Shown piece by piece: positions 19,138 to 27,800 of a stretch of 64,000 nt of DNA. Below the pieces are notes generated by a model. It worked only from the letters and a program-made list of their open reading frames with translations. It was not told where the DNA came from and made no database searches. The translations under genes and the position numbers were made by a program. How positions within the stretch are numbered: position 1 is the stretch's first letter; each line of letters opens with the position of its first letter. The DNA is from Duganella guangzhouensis (GTDB lineage Bacteria > Pseudomonadota > Gammaproteobacteria > Burkholderiales > Burkholderiaceae_D), in contig NZ_WKJK01000025.1 of the NCBI RefSeq assembly GCF_009674535.1, forward strand, positions 1 to 64,000, read 5' to 3'.

Positions 19138-20385
19138 TTATTGGGCGACGCGGACGCTGTCGCGTTCCTTGTAGCGGCTGGTGTCTGAAATGATGAGTTG
19201 ATCGCCGGCGCGGGCGCCGGACAGGATTTCCACGGCCTTGCCATCGCTGGCGCCGATATTCAGCGTGGTCTTGCGGGCGATGCCATCGCGCACCACGAAG
19301 ATGTCCTGCGGGCCGCGGCCGTTGAAGGCGGGGCCATAGTCGGCCAGCAGGGTATGTTGTTTTTGCTCCGTGATGATGTTGACCTCGACCCGCAGCTTGT
19401 TGCGCAGTATGGCGTGATGCGGCTCGGCCAGCGTGACCAGCAGCTTGACGGTGCCGTTCTGGATTTCCGGCAGCACGGTCTGCACTTCGCCCTTGAGTTT
19501 GACATTGCCTTGTTCCACCAGCACTTGCTGGCCGGCGCTGAGCGCGCGGGCGTGGAAGTCGGACAGCGAGGCTTCGACCTTGTAGTTGTTCAGCTCGGAG
19601 ACCTTGGCCACCAGCTGGCCGGTGGCGACACTGGCGCCTTCGTCGGCCAGAAGCCAGGTCAGCATGCCGCCGAACGGCGCGCGCACCTGGGTTTGCGCCA
19701 GTAGTTGCTGCTGTTCGGCCAGCTGCTTTTGCAGGATGCTTTTCTGCAGCCGCGCGCCTTCGATATTGCTGTTGGTGACGCGCTTGTTGTCGTCCAGTTG
19801 TTCGTGGTGTTGGCGCAGCTGGATTTCGTTGCGCTTGACATTGAGTTCGGAGGTCAGCAGGTCTTCGGCCGAGACGCCGCCGGCCTTGCGCAGGGTTTGG
19901 TTGCGGCTGAGGCGCACGCGGCTGGCTTCCAGGTCGAGTTGCAGCAGTTCGATGGCGCTGAGCAGTTGCTTGCGTTTCTGTTCCATTTCCAGCGTCAGCG
20001 CGAGGATGCGGTTTTCCTGTTGTGCCAGTTGTTCCTTGATGCTGTCGACCGCCAGCTGGATGGTGCGGCTGTCCAGTTCCAGCAGCAGTTCGCCGGCCTG
20101 CACTTGCTGGCCGAGCTTGGCATGGACCTTGGCGACGCGGGTCTGGATCGGGCTGGATACCAGTTCTTCATGCACCGGGATGACGATGCCGGAGGCGTTG
20201 ATGGTGTTGGCGATGCTGCCGCTGTGGACGGTGGCGATGCTGACGTTGCTGGCATCCACGCTGGGGCTGACGGCGCGGTTGATGGCCCAGGCGGTGAGGC
20301 TGAGCGTGGCGAGCAGGGCCGCGACGACGATGACCGTCTTGCGCTTGCGGCGCGTAATGATATGAGGGCTGATAAGCGTATCCAT
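19138..20385 (-). CDS. Periplasmic adaptor (HlyD/MacA-like) of an ABC export system
   Basis: An adaptor of about 415 residues with one N-terminal membrane helix (about 17-37, VIVVAALLATLSLTAWAI) and then a HlyD/MacA layout: lipoyl half-motif near 80 (HAKLGQQVQAGELLLELD), a long coiled coil of about 110 residues rich in Gln/Arg/Leu, second lipoyl half (VRAPFGGMLTWLLADEGASV), beta-barrel and membrane-proximal domains. It is the first gene of the operon. The ATG at 20385 is preferred because GGTGG lies just upstream, although the spacing is short; the ATG at 20394 is an alternative. No outer-membrane channel gene is linked, so TolC is likely supplied from elsewhere. Confidence 0.87.
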   Translation of the reverse strand: MDTLISPHIITRRKRKTVIVVAALLATLSLTAWAINRAVSPSVDASNVSIATVHSGSIANTINASGIVIPVHEELVSSPIQTRVAKVHAKLGQQVQAGELLLELDSRTIQLAVDSIKEQLAQQENRILALTLEMEQKRKQLLSAIELLQLDLEASRVRLSRNQTLRKAGGVSAEDLLTSELNVKRNEIQLRQHHEQLDDNKRVTNSNIEGARLQKSILQKQLAEQQQLLAQTQVRAPFGGMLTWLLADEGASVATGQLVAKVSELNNYKVEASLSDFHARALSAGQQVLVEQGNVKLKGEVQTVLPEIQNGTVKLLVTLAEPHHAILRNKLRVEVNIITEQKQHTLLADYGPAFNGRGPQDIFVVRDGIARKTTLNIGASDGKAVEILSGARAGDQLIISDTSRYKERDSVRVAQ

Positions 20386-20535
20386 ACCACCCATAGTGCA
20401 AGCCGCGTGCCACACCATTGAGGCAGCTCTAAACCCATACAAATCAACGACCTAAGCTGAGCCAGCCTCCCCCGCCATTGCCCGCCTGCGCGCACCACCG
20501 TCCGGATACGGACACCCTCTTTGAAAGGATGAATC

Positions 20536-20976
20536 ATGGAATCACTACAGTTTCTCGCTTGGATAATTGTACATATTGCGGTGCCAATCTTTGCTCCAAT
20601 CGCTTTGCTGCCTTTATTGGCGATAGGCCAAAGGTTCCGCTCCTCTGCCAAGGAGGTCGTCTATAACGCGGTCAAGAATGGCCAACTCCTGTGGGCCGGG
20701 ATCGCGATGAGTGCCGGTGCCTGCTACGAGATAGGCATATACTTGGAACACGCTTCTGCACTGGGCCGTCCGTTTGCCTGGATCGGTTTCACGCTGTGCA
20801 TATTTTTCATCACATTTTCTGCGGTATTGGTCATGCTGGGGGCGATAGATGGCCTTGATGACGCTCCGCATGCGAAAGTGGCAGAGCCGACCAGAATAAT
20901 GGTGGTCTCGATTTTTCTCACTACCGCGTCCGCAGTGCTATTTGGCTTTGCCCATTACCTGATTGAGCTCACCTGA
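20536..20976 (+). CDS. Four-helix membrane protein of cassette A
   Basis: A 146-residue protein with four hydrophobic segments (about 8-30, 50-66, 80-104 and 120-142). AAGGA precedes the ATG by 8 nt. The segment VKNGQLLWAGIAMSAGACYE resembles VEAGQLFWVTLGMLASTGYD in the 146-residue protein encoded at 33214-33654. Both have identical length and similar helix layout, and both are followed at once by a tiny membrane-peptide gene. I infer they are distant homologues. I do not recognise the family and assign no function; a channel, immunity or stress role would all fit. Confidence 0.65.
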   Translation: MESLQFLAWIIVHIAVPIFAPIALLPLLAIGQRFRSSAKEVVYNAVKNGQLLWAGIAMSAGACYEIGIYLEHASALGRPFAWIGFTLCIFFITFSAVLVMLGAIDGLDDAPHAKVAEPTRIMVVSIFLTTASAVLFGFAHYLIELT

Positions 20977-20987
20977 GGGAGGCTGTC

Positions 20988-21131
20988 ATGAATAAATTGC
21001 TTGATACCTTTTTTGAATACGTGGCGGTGCGCGAGCAACGAGAGCGAGTGATGACGTGGATAGGCGTGAGCTCGTTAGTGATGGCAATAGGCTACGCCGT
21101 CGCGGTAGTAGCCTACGTGAACCTGCGCTAG
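20988..21131 (+). CDS. 47-residue small membrane peptide of cassette A
   Basis: The ATG follows a strong ribosome-binding site (GAGGGAGG, 5 nt spacing) and starts 11 nt after the stop of the four-helix protein. The peptide begins MNKLLDTFFEYVAVREQRER, a basic/amphipathic stretch, then a single hydrophobic helix (about 24-44) and ends NLR. It resembles in plan the 42-residue peptides at 33053-33181 and 43056-43184: Met, a basic residue, Lys, a short amphipathic part with acidic residues, then one helix. Its 3' end overlaps the decayed GNAT gene on the other strand. Function unknown. Confidence 0.55.
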   Translation: MNKLLDTFFEYVAVREQRERVMTWIGVSSLVMAIGYAVAVVAYVNLR

Positions 21132-21377
21132 GCGATGCGCTTGCTCATGTTGGTGTAGCCGAAACTGAGGCCATCGATGCGGAACATGTCGGCAATCTCG
21201 CCGGTCTGCTGGAAGCCGCTGCGGCGGTACAGCGCGATGGCCGGCGAGTTCGTTGACAGCACTTGCATGTCGCCCCACGCAAGCCCCGCGCCACCCATAC
21301 CCGCCGCCATCCAGCGGCGCCGACCGCGACCTGCGAAAGCCATCCCATCCGGCCGGTGTCAGTGCTTCGATGTGCAT
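21128..21377 (-). pseudogene. Decayed GNAT N-acetyltransferase
   Basis: The N-terminal coding remnant starts at the ATG 21377 (MHIEALTPAGWDGFRR, a common GNAT opening). After about 20 codons the match moves to another frame, which carries a GNAT C-terminus (NSPAIALYRRSGFQQTGEI, acetyl-CoA fold motif) and stops at 21128. Intact enzymes are about 150-170 residues, whereas only about 80 codons remain, so a central deletion plus frame change has removed most of the acetyl-CoA site. Confidence 0.75.
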
Positions 21378-21454
21378 GTTTAACTGTGGGAAATTTCCAA
21401 CGATTGATTTATACCAATGTGGTAGGGTGATGTCCATGGTCACGTGGAGGAGAT

Positions 21455-22243
21455 ATGCGTTCGATATGGATAGCTACCCTGTTGATTCCCCCCCTGCTGG
21501 CTCAGGCCGCCGATGAAAAAGACCAGATCATCACCGACCGTCCCGATTTCGTCGAATCCAGCAACGTGGTCGGTGCCGGCCGCTTTCAAATCGAAACCAG
21601 TGTCGCCATGGACCGCAACAAGGCCAACGGCATCAAGGAGCGCAGCTATTCCACGCCGACCCTGCTGCGCTTCGGCCTCAGCGACAACCTCGAAGCCCGC
21701 ATCGAAACCGACGGCCGCATGCGCGTCATCACCGACGACCTGAACACCGGCACCCACAGCACCGAAAACGGCTACGCCGACGTCTCGCTCGGCGTCAAAT
21801 GGCACGTTGCTGACGAGCAAGGTGCACGGCCTTCGATGGGCATCCTGGCCCACGTTGACCTCGACAGCGGTTCCGGCCCGTTCCGCGCCGCCGGCCGTGG
21901 CGGCTCGCTGCGCCTGGCCGCCGAATGGGAATTGCCGGACGAGATGGGACTGGGCATCATGCCCGGCATCGCCTGGCAGCACAACGACAATGGCGAGCGC
22001 TACACCAGCGGCATCTTCGGCATCGTGCTGGGCAAGAACTGGAGCGAGCGCTGCCGCACCTTCATCGAATACTCGGCGCCGCAAATCGCCCGCAGCGGCA
22101 ACGGCGGCATGGTCACCACCTTTGACGTCGGCGCCTCCTACCTGCTGACCGACACGATGCAAGTCGATACCGCGCTGTCACGCGGCCTGAATAAAAACAC
22201 CCCGGACTGGAGCTGGACCGTCGGCCTGTCCTTAAAATTCTAA
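21455..22243 (+). CDS. Outer-membrane channel-like protein (Phenol_MetA_deg family)
   Basis: A 262-residue exported protein with signal peptide MRSIWIATLLIPPLLAQAAD. The mature start ITDRPDFVESSNVVGAGRFQIE is typical of the family annotated as transporter or MetA-pathway of phenol degradation (PF13557). The remainder is beta-rich with alternating strands and ends in aromatic F (VGLSLKF), as barrels do. The chemoreceptor gene begins 12 nt downstream behind GGAGATCGG, so both are probably cotranscribed, which hints that uptake of a compound and taxis towards it could be coupled. That link is inference; the family has no firmly proven substrate. Confidence 0.75.
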   Translation: MRSIWIATLLIPPLLAQAADEKDQIITDRPDFVESSNVVGAGRFQIETSVAMDRNKANGIKERSYSTPTLLRFGLSDNLEARIETDGRMRVITDDLNTGTHSTENGYADVSLGVKWHVADEQGARPSMGILAHVDLDSGSGPFRAAGRGGSLRLAAEWELPDEMGLGIMPGIAWQHNDNGERYTSGIFGIVLGKNWSERCRTFIEYSAPQIARSGNGGMVTTFDVGASYLLTDTMQVDTALSRGLNKNTPDWSWTVGLSLKF

Positions 22244-22255
22244 GCTGGAGATCGG

Positions 22256-23797
22256 ATGCGACTCACAATCAAGCAACGCTTGTTATTGATTAATCTGGCG
22301 ACGCTAGTGTTCGTCAGCCTGGTCGGGGCGGTCGGCTACTACGCGGTGTACGTGCTGGACAACTCGATGGATGCGATCAGCAGCAACAGCTCGGCCATGA
22401 AGGACCAGTTGCAGGCCGACCAGGCCCACGATGCATTGCGCGCTGACGTGCTGGCCGCGCGTCTGGCCGCCGAGAAAAACGACCCGGCCGAAGTCAAGGA
22501 AGTGCGCACCGATACGGCGGAACACATCGCGCTATTCCGCAAGCTGATCAAGGAAATGGACGGCGCCAGCACCGACGCCGAAGTCAAGCAGGCCATGGAT
22601 AAGGTGCGGCCGGATGTGGAGCGCTATCTGAAAAGCGCCGAGGAAATGGTCGAGCTGTCGTTGAGCAATCCGCCAGCGGCGCAAGCCAAATTCGGCGCCT
22701 TCATGGACAGCTTCCGCGTGCTGGAAAAAAGCATGGCCGCGCTCAGCGACCTGATCGAAAAAAATTCCGAACACACCAAGGAGGGCGGCGACGAGGCGGT
22801 GGTGAAATCGCGCATCCATATCATCGGCTTCGGCGTGCTGGCGGTGGTGGTGTCGCTGGTGGTGGGACAGATGCTGGCGCGCTCCATCCTGCAGCCGCTG
22901 GGCGAGGCGGTCGGCTTCGCGGCGCGCGTGGCCAAGGGCGATCTGTCGACGCAGATCACGGTGGCGGACGATGACAGCACCGAAACCGGCCAGCTTAAGC
23001 GCGCACTGCGCGACATGAACGTCAGCCTGCACGGCATCGTCAGCGAAGTACGCGGCGGCACCGATGCGATCGCGCTGGCCTCGCGCGAAATCGCCACCGG
23101 CAATCTGGATCTGTCATCGCGTACCGAGGAACAGGCCAGCTCGCTGGAGGAGACCGCGTCGTCGATGGAAGAGATGACCTCGGCTGTGCGTCAGAACGCC
23201 AGCAATGCTGGCGAGGCCAACAAGCTGGCCGCGTCGGCGGCCGATGTGGCCACGCGCGGCGGCGCGGTGATGGCGCAGGTCGTCGAGACCATGGGCGGCA
23301 TCAGCAGCTCGTCGCAGAAAATCGTCGACATCATCGCCGTGATCGAGGGGATTGCGTTCCAGACCAATATTCTGGCTTTGAACGCGGCGGTGGAAGCCGC
23401 GCGTGCGGGCGAGCAGGGACGCGGCTTTGCCGTGGTGGCATCCGAAGTGCGCAGCCTGGCGCATCGCTCCGATGCCGCCGCCAAGGAGGTGCGTCAACTG
23501 ATCGAGTCGTCAGCGGCCCAGGTGGGCGAGGGCAGCGCGCTGGTCGGCCAGGCCGGCGGCACGATGGAGGAAATCGTCACCAGCATTCAGCGCGTGACCA
23601 GCATCGTTGGCGATATTGCCAACGCCAGCCGCGAGCAGGAAATGGGCATCGATCAAGTCAACCAGGCGATCGGCACCATTGACAGCGCCACCCAGCAGAA
23701 CGCCGCACTGGTCGAGCAGGCGGCCGCTGCCGCCGGCGCGCTGGAGGAGCAGGCCGCGCGGCTGGCTGAGGCGGTCAAAGTCTTCCGATTGGTTTAA
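22256..23797 (+). CDS. Methyl-accepting chemotaxis protein
   Basis: A 513-residue chemoreceptor. TM1 is about 10-32, then a helical periplasmic domain of about 155 residues rich in charged heptads, TM2 about 188-210, HAMP (SILQPLGEAVGFAARVAKGDL) and a complete signalling domain with tip EGIAFQTNILALNAAVEAA. It ends directly after the last methylation helix (VKVFRLV) with no CheR-docking pentapeptide, unlike the receptor at 11087. It probably shares a transcript with the upstream barrel protein. Its stop overlaps a small convergent open frame. Confidence 0.92.
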   Translation: MRLTIKQRLLLINLATLVFVSLVGAVGYYAVYVLDNSMDAISSNSSAMKDQLQADQAHDALRADVLAARLAAEKNDPAEVKEVRTDTAEHIALFRKLIKEMDGASTDAEVKQAMDKVRPDVERYLKSAEEMVELSLSNPPAAQAKFGAFMDSFRVLEKSMAALSDLIEKNSEHTKEGGDEAVVKSRIHIIGFGVLAVVVSLVVGQMLARSILQPLGEAVGFAARVAKGDLSTQITVADDDSTETGQLKRALRDMNVSLHGIVSEVRGGTDAIALASREIATGNLDLSSRTEEQASSLEETASSMEEMTSAVRQNASNAGEANKLAASAADVATRGGAVMAQVVETMGGISSSSQKIVDIIAVIEGIAFQTNILALNAAVEAARAGEQGRGFAVVASEVRSLAHRSDAAAKEVRQLIESSAAQVGEGSALVGQAGGTMEEIVTSIQRVTSIVGDIANASREQEMGIDQVNQAIGTIDSATQQNAALVEQAAAAAGALEEQAARLAEAVKVFRLV

Positions 23798-23934
23798 CCG
23801 TGCACCTTGGCGATGGCCTCGACCGCGTTTTGCGCGGTGCGGCGGCGCGCCAGTGCGGCCAGTGCCTGTTGCAGGTTCAGGCGGCGGGTGGTGACGGTAC
23901 GTCGGATCAGTTGTTTAAGCTGCTGCGAGTGCAT
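23794..23934 (-). CDS. Possible 46-residue basic peptide overlapping a chemoreceptor gene
   Basis: The ATG at 23934 lies inside the 3' end of the minus-strand chemoreceptor, behind AAGGAG with 7-nt spacing, and continues past that gene's stop to end at 23794, 4 nt inside the plus-strand chemoreceptor. The peptide is strongly basic and helical (MHSQQLKQLIRRTVTTRR at the start; then LNLQQALAALARRR). It has no membrane segment. The ribosome-binding site and tight overlap favour translation by coupling, but the short length and high GC mean a chance frame is possible. Confidence 0.4.
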   Translation of the reverse strand: MHSQQLKQLIRRTVTTRRLNLQQALAALARRRTAQNAVEAIAKVHG

Positions 23935-25582
23935 GACGGGCTCCTTGATTAGTCAGTGACAGTGGCGATGGTTTGCGTTGAGGGGAGCGCGCAGCCTGCG
24001 CGCTGAGGTGTGATGCGGGACGTTGGTCCGCCGCCAGCCTGAACACGCCGACCAGCTGTACCAGTTGATGTGCCTGATCCTGTTGCGCTTCTGCTGCTGC
24101 GGCGGCTTCTTCCACCAGCGCGGCGTTCTGCTGCGTGACGGTATCCATTTCAGTGATGGCGTGGTTGATCTGTTCGATGCCGGCTTCCTGTTCGGTGCTG
24201 GCGTTGCTGATTTCGCCCATGATGTCGGTCACCGATTTGACGGCGGCCACGATGCGGTCCATGGTGGTGCCGGCCTGGCTGACCAGCTGCGTGCCGGCGC
24301 CAACCTTGCCGACCGAGTCGTCGATCAAGCCCTTGATTTCCTTGGCCGCCGCAGCCGAGCGCTGAGCCAGCACGCGCACCTCGGAGGCGACCACGGCAAA
24401 GCCACGGCCCTGCTCGCCGGCGCGCGCGGCTTCCACCGCCGCGTTCAGGGCCAGGATATTGGTCTGGAAAGCGATGCCATCGATCACACTGATGATGTCG
24501 ACTATTTTCTTGGACGATTCGTTGATCGCTTCCATGGTCTGCACCACGTTGGCGACCACGGCACCGCCTTCGACCGCAATGCTGGAGGCCGACTGCGCCA
24601 GCGTATTGGCCTGTCGGGCATTCTCGGTATTTTGCTTGACGGTGGCGGTCAGCTCTTCCATCGACGAAGCGGTCTCTTCCAGCGCGCCGGCTTGTTGCTC
24701 GGTACGGGTGGACAAGTCCATATTGCCGGAGGCGATTTCGGTGGCGGCGTTGACGATGGAATCGGCGCCACTGCGCACTTGGCCGACGATCTCGGCCAGG
24801 CTGTCGCGCATGCCCTGGATCGCAAACAGCAGACTGTGCTCATCGCCGGCGCGCAGCTGAATCTGCACGGCCAGGTCGCCGCTGGCGATTTGGCCGGCAA
24901 TGGCGGTCACATCGGTCGGTTCGCCACCCAGCTGACGCAACAGCTGACGCGAAATCAGCCAGGCCAGCGCCGCGCCCAGCGCCAGTGCGACCAGGCCCAG
25001 CGCGATCGCCAGATTGCGCGACTGGATATAGGTTTCCTCGGCTTCAACGCGGGCTTTTTCCATATTGGCGCTCTGGTGCGCGATCAGGGCGTCGATGGCG
25101 TCCATATAGGCCAGCTGCAGGGCGCGCATCTTGCCCAGCATCTGGTCGACGGCGCCGTTGATGTCACCCTCGCGACGCAGGCGCAGCACTTCATCCAGCG
25201 ATTCGTTGAACGGCTTGCGCGCTGCTTGCACGGCATTGAAGAAGTCGCGGCTCTCGCTGGTCTTGATCATGTCGCTCAGCTTGCGCATGGCGACGTCGTT
25301 TTCCTTGCGCTTTTCCATCACGGTGGCGATTTCCTTGGCCGCCTTGGCTTCATCGTGGATCAGCAGCGCATTGCGCAGCGAACGGGCGATTTTGTTGTTG
25401 TGATTCATGACCTGCTGCGCTTGCAGCACTTTGGGATAGGACTCGGTAACGATGTCGTCGGTGTTGTCGGCCAGTTTGCCCAGGCTGTAGATGCTGAGGC
25501 CGACCGTGATGGCCAGCATCAACAAGACCGCGCCAAAGCCCAGTCCCAGCCGGGTACTTACCTTCAGATGCTTGATGTTCAT
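23915..25582 (-). CDS. Methyl-accepting chemotaxis protein
   Basis: A 555-residue chemoreceptor, convergent with the one at 22256. TM1 is about 12-32, a four-helix-bundle sensor domain of about 150 residues follows, then TM2 about 190-212, HAMP (LRQLGGEPTDVTAIAGQIASGDL) and the signalling tip DGIAFQTNILALNAAVEAA. The HAMP-adjacent sequence RQLLRQLGGEP closely matches the receptor at 11087, so these two share a recent ancestor. Its tail after the methylation helix is about 40 residues, basic, and lacks the docking pentapeptide. Ligand unknown. Confidence 0.92.
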   Translation of the reverse strand: MNIKHLKVSTRLGLGFGAVLLMLAITVGLSIYSLGKLADNTDDIVTESYPKVLQAQQVMNHNNKIARSLRNALLIHDEAKAAKEIATVMEKRKENDVAMRKLSDMIKTSESRDFFNAVQAARKPFNESLDEVLRLRREGDINGAVDQMLGKMRALQLAYMDAIDALIAHQSANMEKARVEAEETYIQSRNLAIALGLVALALGAALAWLISRQLLRQLGGEPTDVTAIAGQIASGDLAVQIQLRAGDEHSLLFAIQGMRDSLAEIVGQVRSGADSIVNAATEIASGNMDLSTRTEQQAGALEETASSMEELTATVKQNTENARQANTLAQSASSIAVEGGAVVANVVQTMEAINESSKKIVDIISVIDGIAFQTNILALNAAVEAARAGEQGRGFAVVASEVRVLAQRSAAAAKEIKGLIDDSVGKVGAGTQLVSQAGTTMDRIVAAVKSVTDIMGEISNASTEQEAGIEQINHAITEMDTVTQQNAALVEEAAAAAEAQQDQAHQLVQLVGVFRLAADQRPASHLSAQAARSPQRKPSPLSLTNQGARHALAAA

Positions 25583-25836
25583 GTGATATTCCGTTTCGTC
25601 GAGAAAATTTCTCGCGTTCCGGGGGAACGTTGGCGGGAATAAGGCCGGAGAGGTGAGGCGACCGCTGGTGTTGGGCAGTCAGAGATGCGTTGGATTATCA
25701 CCAATATACACACATTGTTCCCGTAAGGCAATTTGTTTGCCTAAAGATGCGGCAGTTCAACCACATGCTGGGGCATGGTAGCGATTCCAGTTAAACTTGG
25801 CATTCTGTTCACTATATTCAGGAATGGCGGAGACCA

Positions 25837-26997
25837 ATGACTACAACGAGTTCCCGGCTGGCGGTGATTGATGCGCTGCGCGGCTTTGCAATCGTGTCGA
25901 TCATGCTGTTGCACAACATCGAGCATTTCGACTTTTATTTTTCGCCGGCGGGCTTGCCGGCTTGGCTGAAGGCGATCGATCAGGTGATCTGGGACAGCCT
26001 GTTCTTTCTATTCGGCGGCAAGTCGTATGCGATTTTCGCGTTGCTGTTCGGCATGACTTTCTACATCCAGCACCACAACCGGGAACTGCGCGGTGAGGAT
26101 TTCCGTCCCCGCTTCGCCTGGCGACTGGTGTTGTTGCTGGCGTTTGGGCTGTTCAATTCCATGTTTTATCACGGCGATATTCTGAGTATTTACGCGGTAC
26201 TCGGATTGGCGCTGATTCCAGTGGCGCGCTTGAGTAGCTGCTGGGTATGGGCGATTGCGGTATTCCTGCTGTTGCAGCCATATGCATGGCTCGAAGTGTT
26301 GCAGGCATTACCGGACCCGAATGCGAAATTACCCGATCCCGCTTCCTGGGTTTATTTCGGACGCGCCAATGATTATTTCGCTCATGGTTCGGCATTTCAG
26401 GTTTGGACCGGTAATCTGACGAATGGAAAAATTGGCGTCATCCGCTGGAGCTGGGAAAATGGCCGGATATTCCAGATTCCTGCTCTATTCATGATCGGCA
26501 TGTTGGCAGGACGGCATGGCGTATTTGTGGAAGGGAATCAGGCATTCTGGCGCCGGGTTTTATTGTTGGCGGTGCTGGCGTTTATTCCGTTTTATGCGCT
26601 GAAGACCTGGCCGGAGCTGTGGAAAGTAGGAGATGCATTACAGCGGCCACTGCTGGTGATTATTACTTCGTGGTCGAATGTGGCATTTATGGCGGTACTG
26701 GTTTCCAGCTTCTGCCTGCTGTTTTATTCGCAGCGCTGGCTGGCGGTATTTTCCCCACTGGGACGCATGAGTTTAACCAGTTATGTCGTGCAATCGATTA
26801 TCGGCACGTCGATTTATTATGGCTTCGGTCTCGGCATGTATCAGTACACGGGCGCTAGTTTCGCCCTGGCGATCGGCGTCGTGCTGGCGCTGCTGCAGCG
26901 GCAGTTCAGCGTGTGGTGGCTGGCCCGTCACAGCCAGGGACCGCTTGAAACCGTCTGGCACAGACTGACGTGGCTCGGCAGCCATGCTAAAAATTAG
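25837..26997 (+). CDS. DUF418 family membrane protein (YeiB-like)
   Basis: A 386-residue polytopic protein with about ten hydrophobic helices. The opening RLAVIDALRGFAIVSIMLLHN is the hallmark of DUF418/YeiB and related acyltransferase-like families, and GGKSYAIFALLFGMTFYIQ is the second conserved block. The C-terminal DUF418 domain is seen at about 230-380 (FSPLGRMSLTSYVVQSIIGT). The ATG at 25837 follows GGCGGAGACC. No biochemical role is established for the family. It stands alone. Confidence 0.85.
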   Translation: MTTTSSRLAVIDALRGFAIVSIMLLHNIEHFDFYFSPAGLPAWLKAIDQVIWDSLFFLFGGKSYAIFALLFGMTFYIQHHNRELRGEDFRPRFAWRLVLLLAFGLFNSMFYHGDILSIYAVLGLALIPVARLSSCWVWAIAVFLLLQPYAWLEVLQALPDPNAKLPDPASWVYFGRANDYFAHGSAFQVWTGNLTNGKIGVIRWSWENGRIFQIPALFMIGMLAGRHGVFVEGNQAFWRRVLLLAVLAFIPFYALKTWPELWKVGDALQRPLLVIITSWSNVAFMAVLVSSFCLLFYSQRWLAVFSPLGRMSLTSYVVQSIIGTSIYYGFGLGMYQYTGASFALAIGVVLALLQRQFSVWWLARHSQGPLETVWHRLTWLGSHAKN

Positions 26998-27032
26998 CAC
27001 GAATACACCAGAATTGAGCTTGTGAAGGGCGG

Positions 27033-27048
27033 CCGGCAGGGTTGCCGG
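27033..27048. terminator. Short hairpin between convergent genes
   Basis: CCGGCA and TGCCGG pair around GGGT between the stops of the DUF418 gene and yigZ-like gene. No T-run follows, so terminator activity is uncertain. Confidence 0.35.
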
Positions 27049-27057
27049 TCGTTGCGT

Positions 27058-27654
27058 TTATTCATCGTCGGGAGTAATCCAGCTGATGCGGCCGTGGCCA
27101 GCTTCATTCAGCCGGACAATCAGCGCGTCGGCGGCTGTATCGGGCAGGCTGAATTCGAACTGCACATGATCCTGATGCTGTACATTATTCAGCACGGCGC
27201 CAGCCAATTCAATTTCGCGGCGAATCAGACCTTCCATCGCATAAGGAGCGCTGCAAATCAATAAGCGCTGTTTGATAATCGCGATTTTATCGGCCTTTAA
27301 TAATGCCTGTGCCACACTGTCGGTATAAGCGCGCACCAGTCCGCCGGCGCCCAGTTTCATGCCGCCGAAATAACGCACCACGGTGGCTAATACGCCTTCC
27401 AGATCCTGGTGACGTAATACATCCAGCATGGGACGGCCGGCGGTTCCACTGGGTTCGCCATCATCGACGGCGGCGGATTGGCCGCCGGCTAATAATGCCC
27501 AGCATACGTGGGCGGCGCCTGGATGTTGTTCCCATAATTCGGCCACCACTTTTTGTGCGCTGGCGCGGTCTGGCATCGGCTGGACGCAGGCGATAAAGCG
27601 GCTTTTTTTAATCAACAGTTCGTGATGAACTGCCGAGTTTATGGTCTGGGGCAT
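27058..27654 (-). CDS. YigZ/IMPACT family protein (UPF0029)
   Basis: A 198-residue protein of the YigZ/IMPACT family. The ATG at 27654 gives MPQTINSAVHHELLIKKSRF, the expected family start; longer upstream frames add unrelated residues. The UPF0029 core is at about 15-125, with KKSRFIACV, AAHVCWALL, DDGEPSGTAGRPML and the glycine motif RYFGGMKLGAGGLVRAY. A small C-terminal ferredoxin-like domain (DUF1949 position, about 135-195) follows. Relatives bind nucleic acid or translation factors, but the bacterial function is not settled. Confidence 0.9.
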   Translation of the reverse strand: MPQTINSAVHHELLIKKSRFIACVQPMPDRASAQKVVAELWEQHPGAAHVCWALLAGGQSAAVDDGEPSGTAGRPMLDVLRHQDLEGVLATVVRYFGGMKLGAGGLVRAYTDSVAQALLKADKIAIIKQRLLICSAPYAMEGLIRREIELAGAVLNNVQHQDHVQFEFSLPDTAADALIVRLNEAGHGRISWITPDDE

Positions 27655-27800
27655 GGAGAGATTTCCGGCAATACGGCGGTGTAAAACCGCCGTATGGTGC
27701 CAGAAATCAGGTGCGAGCGCTATTGCGCTGTTTTCGGCGTGGGCCAATCCGCACCACAAGGACGGTATAATCCGAGCCGACTCCATCCTTCTGAAATGCC

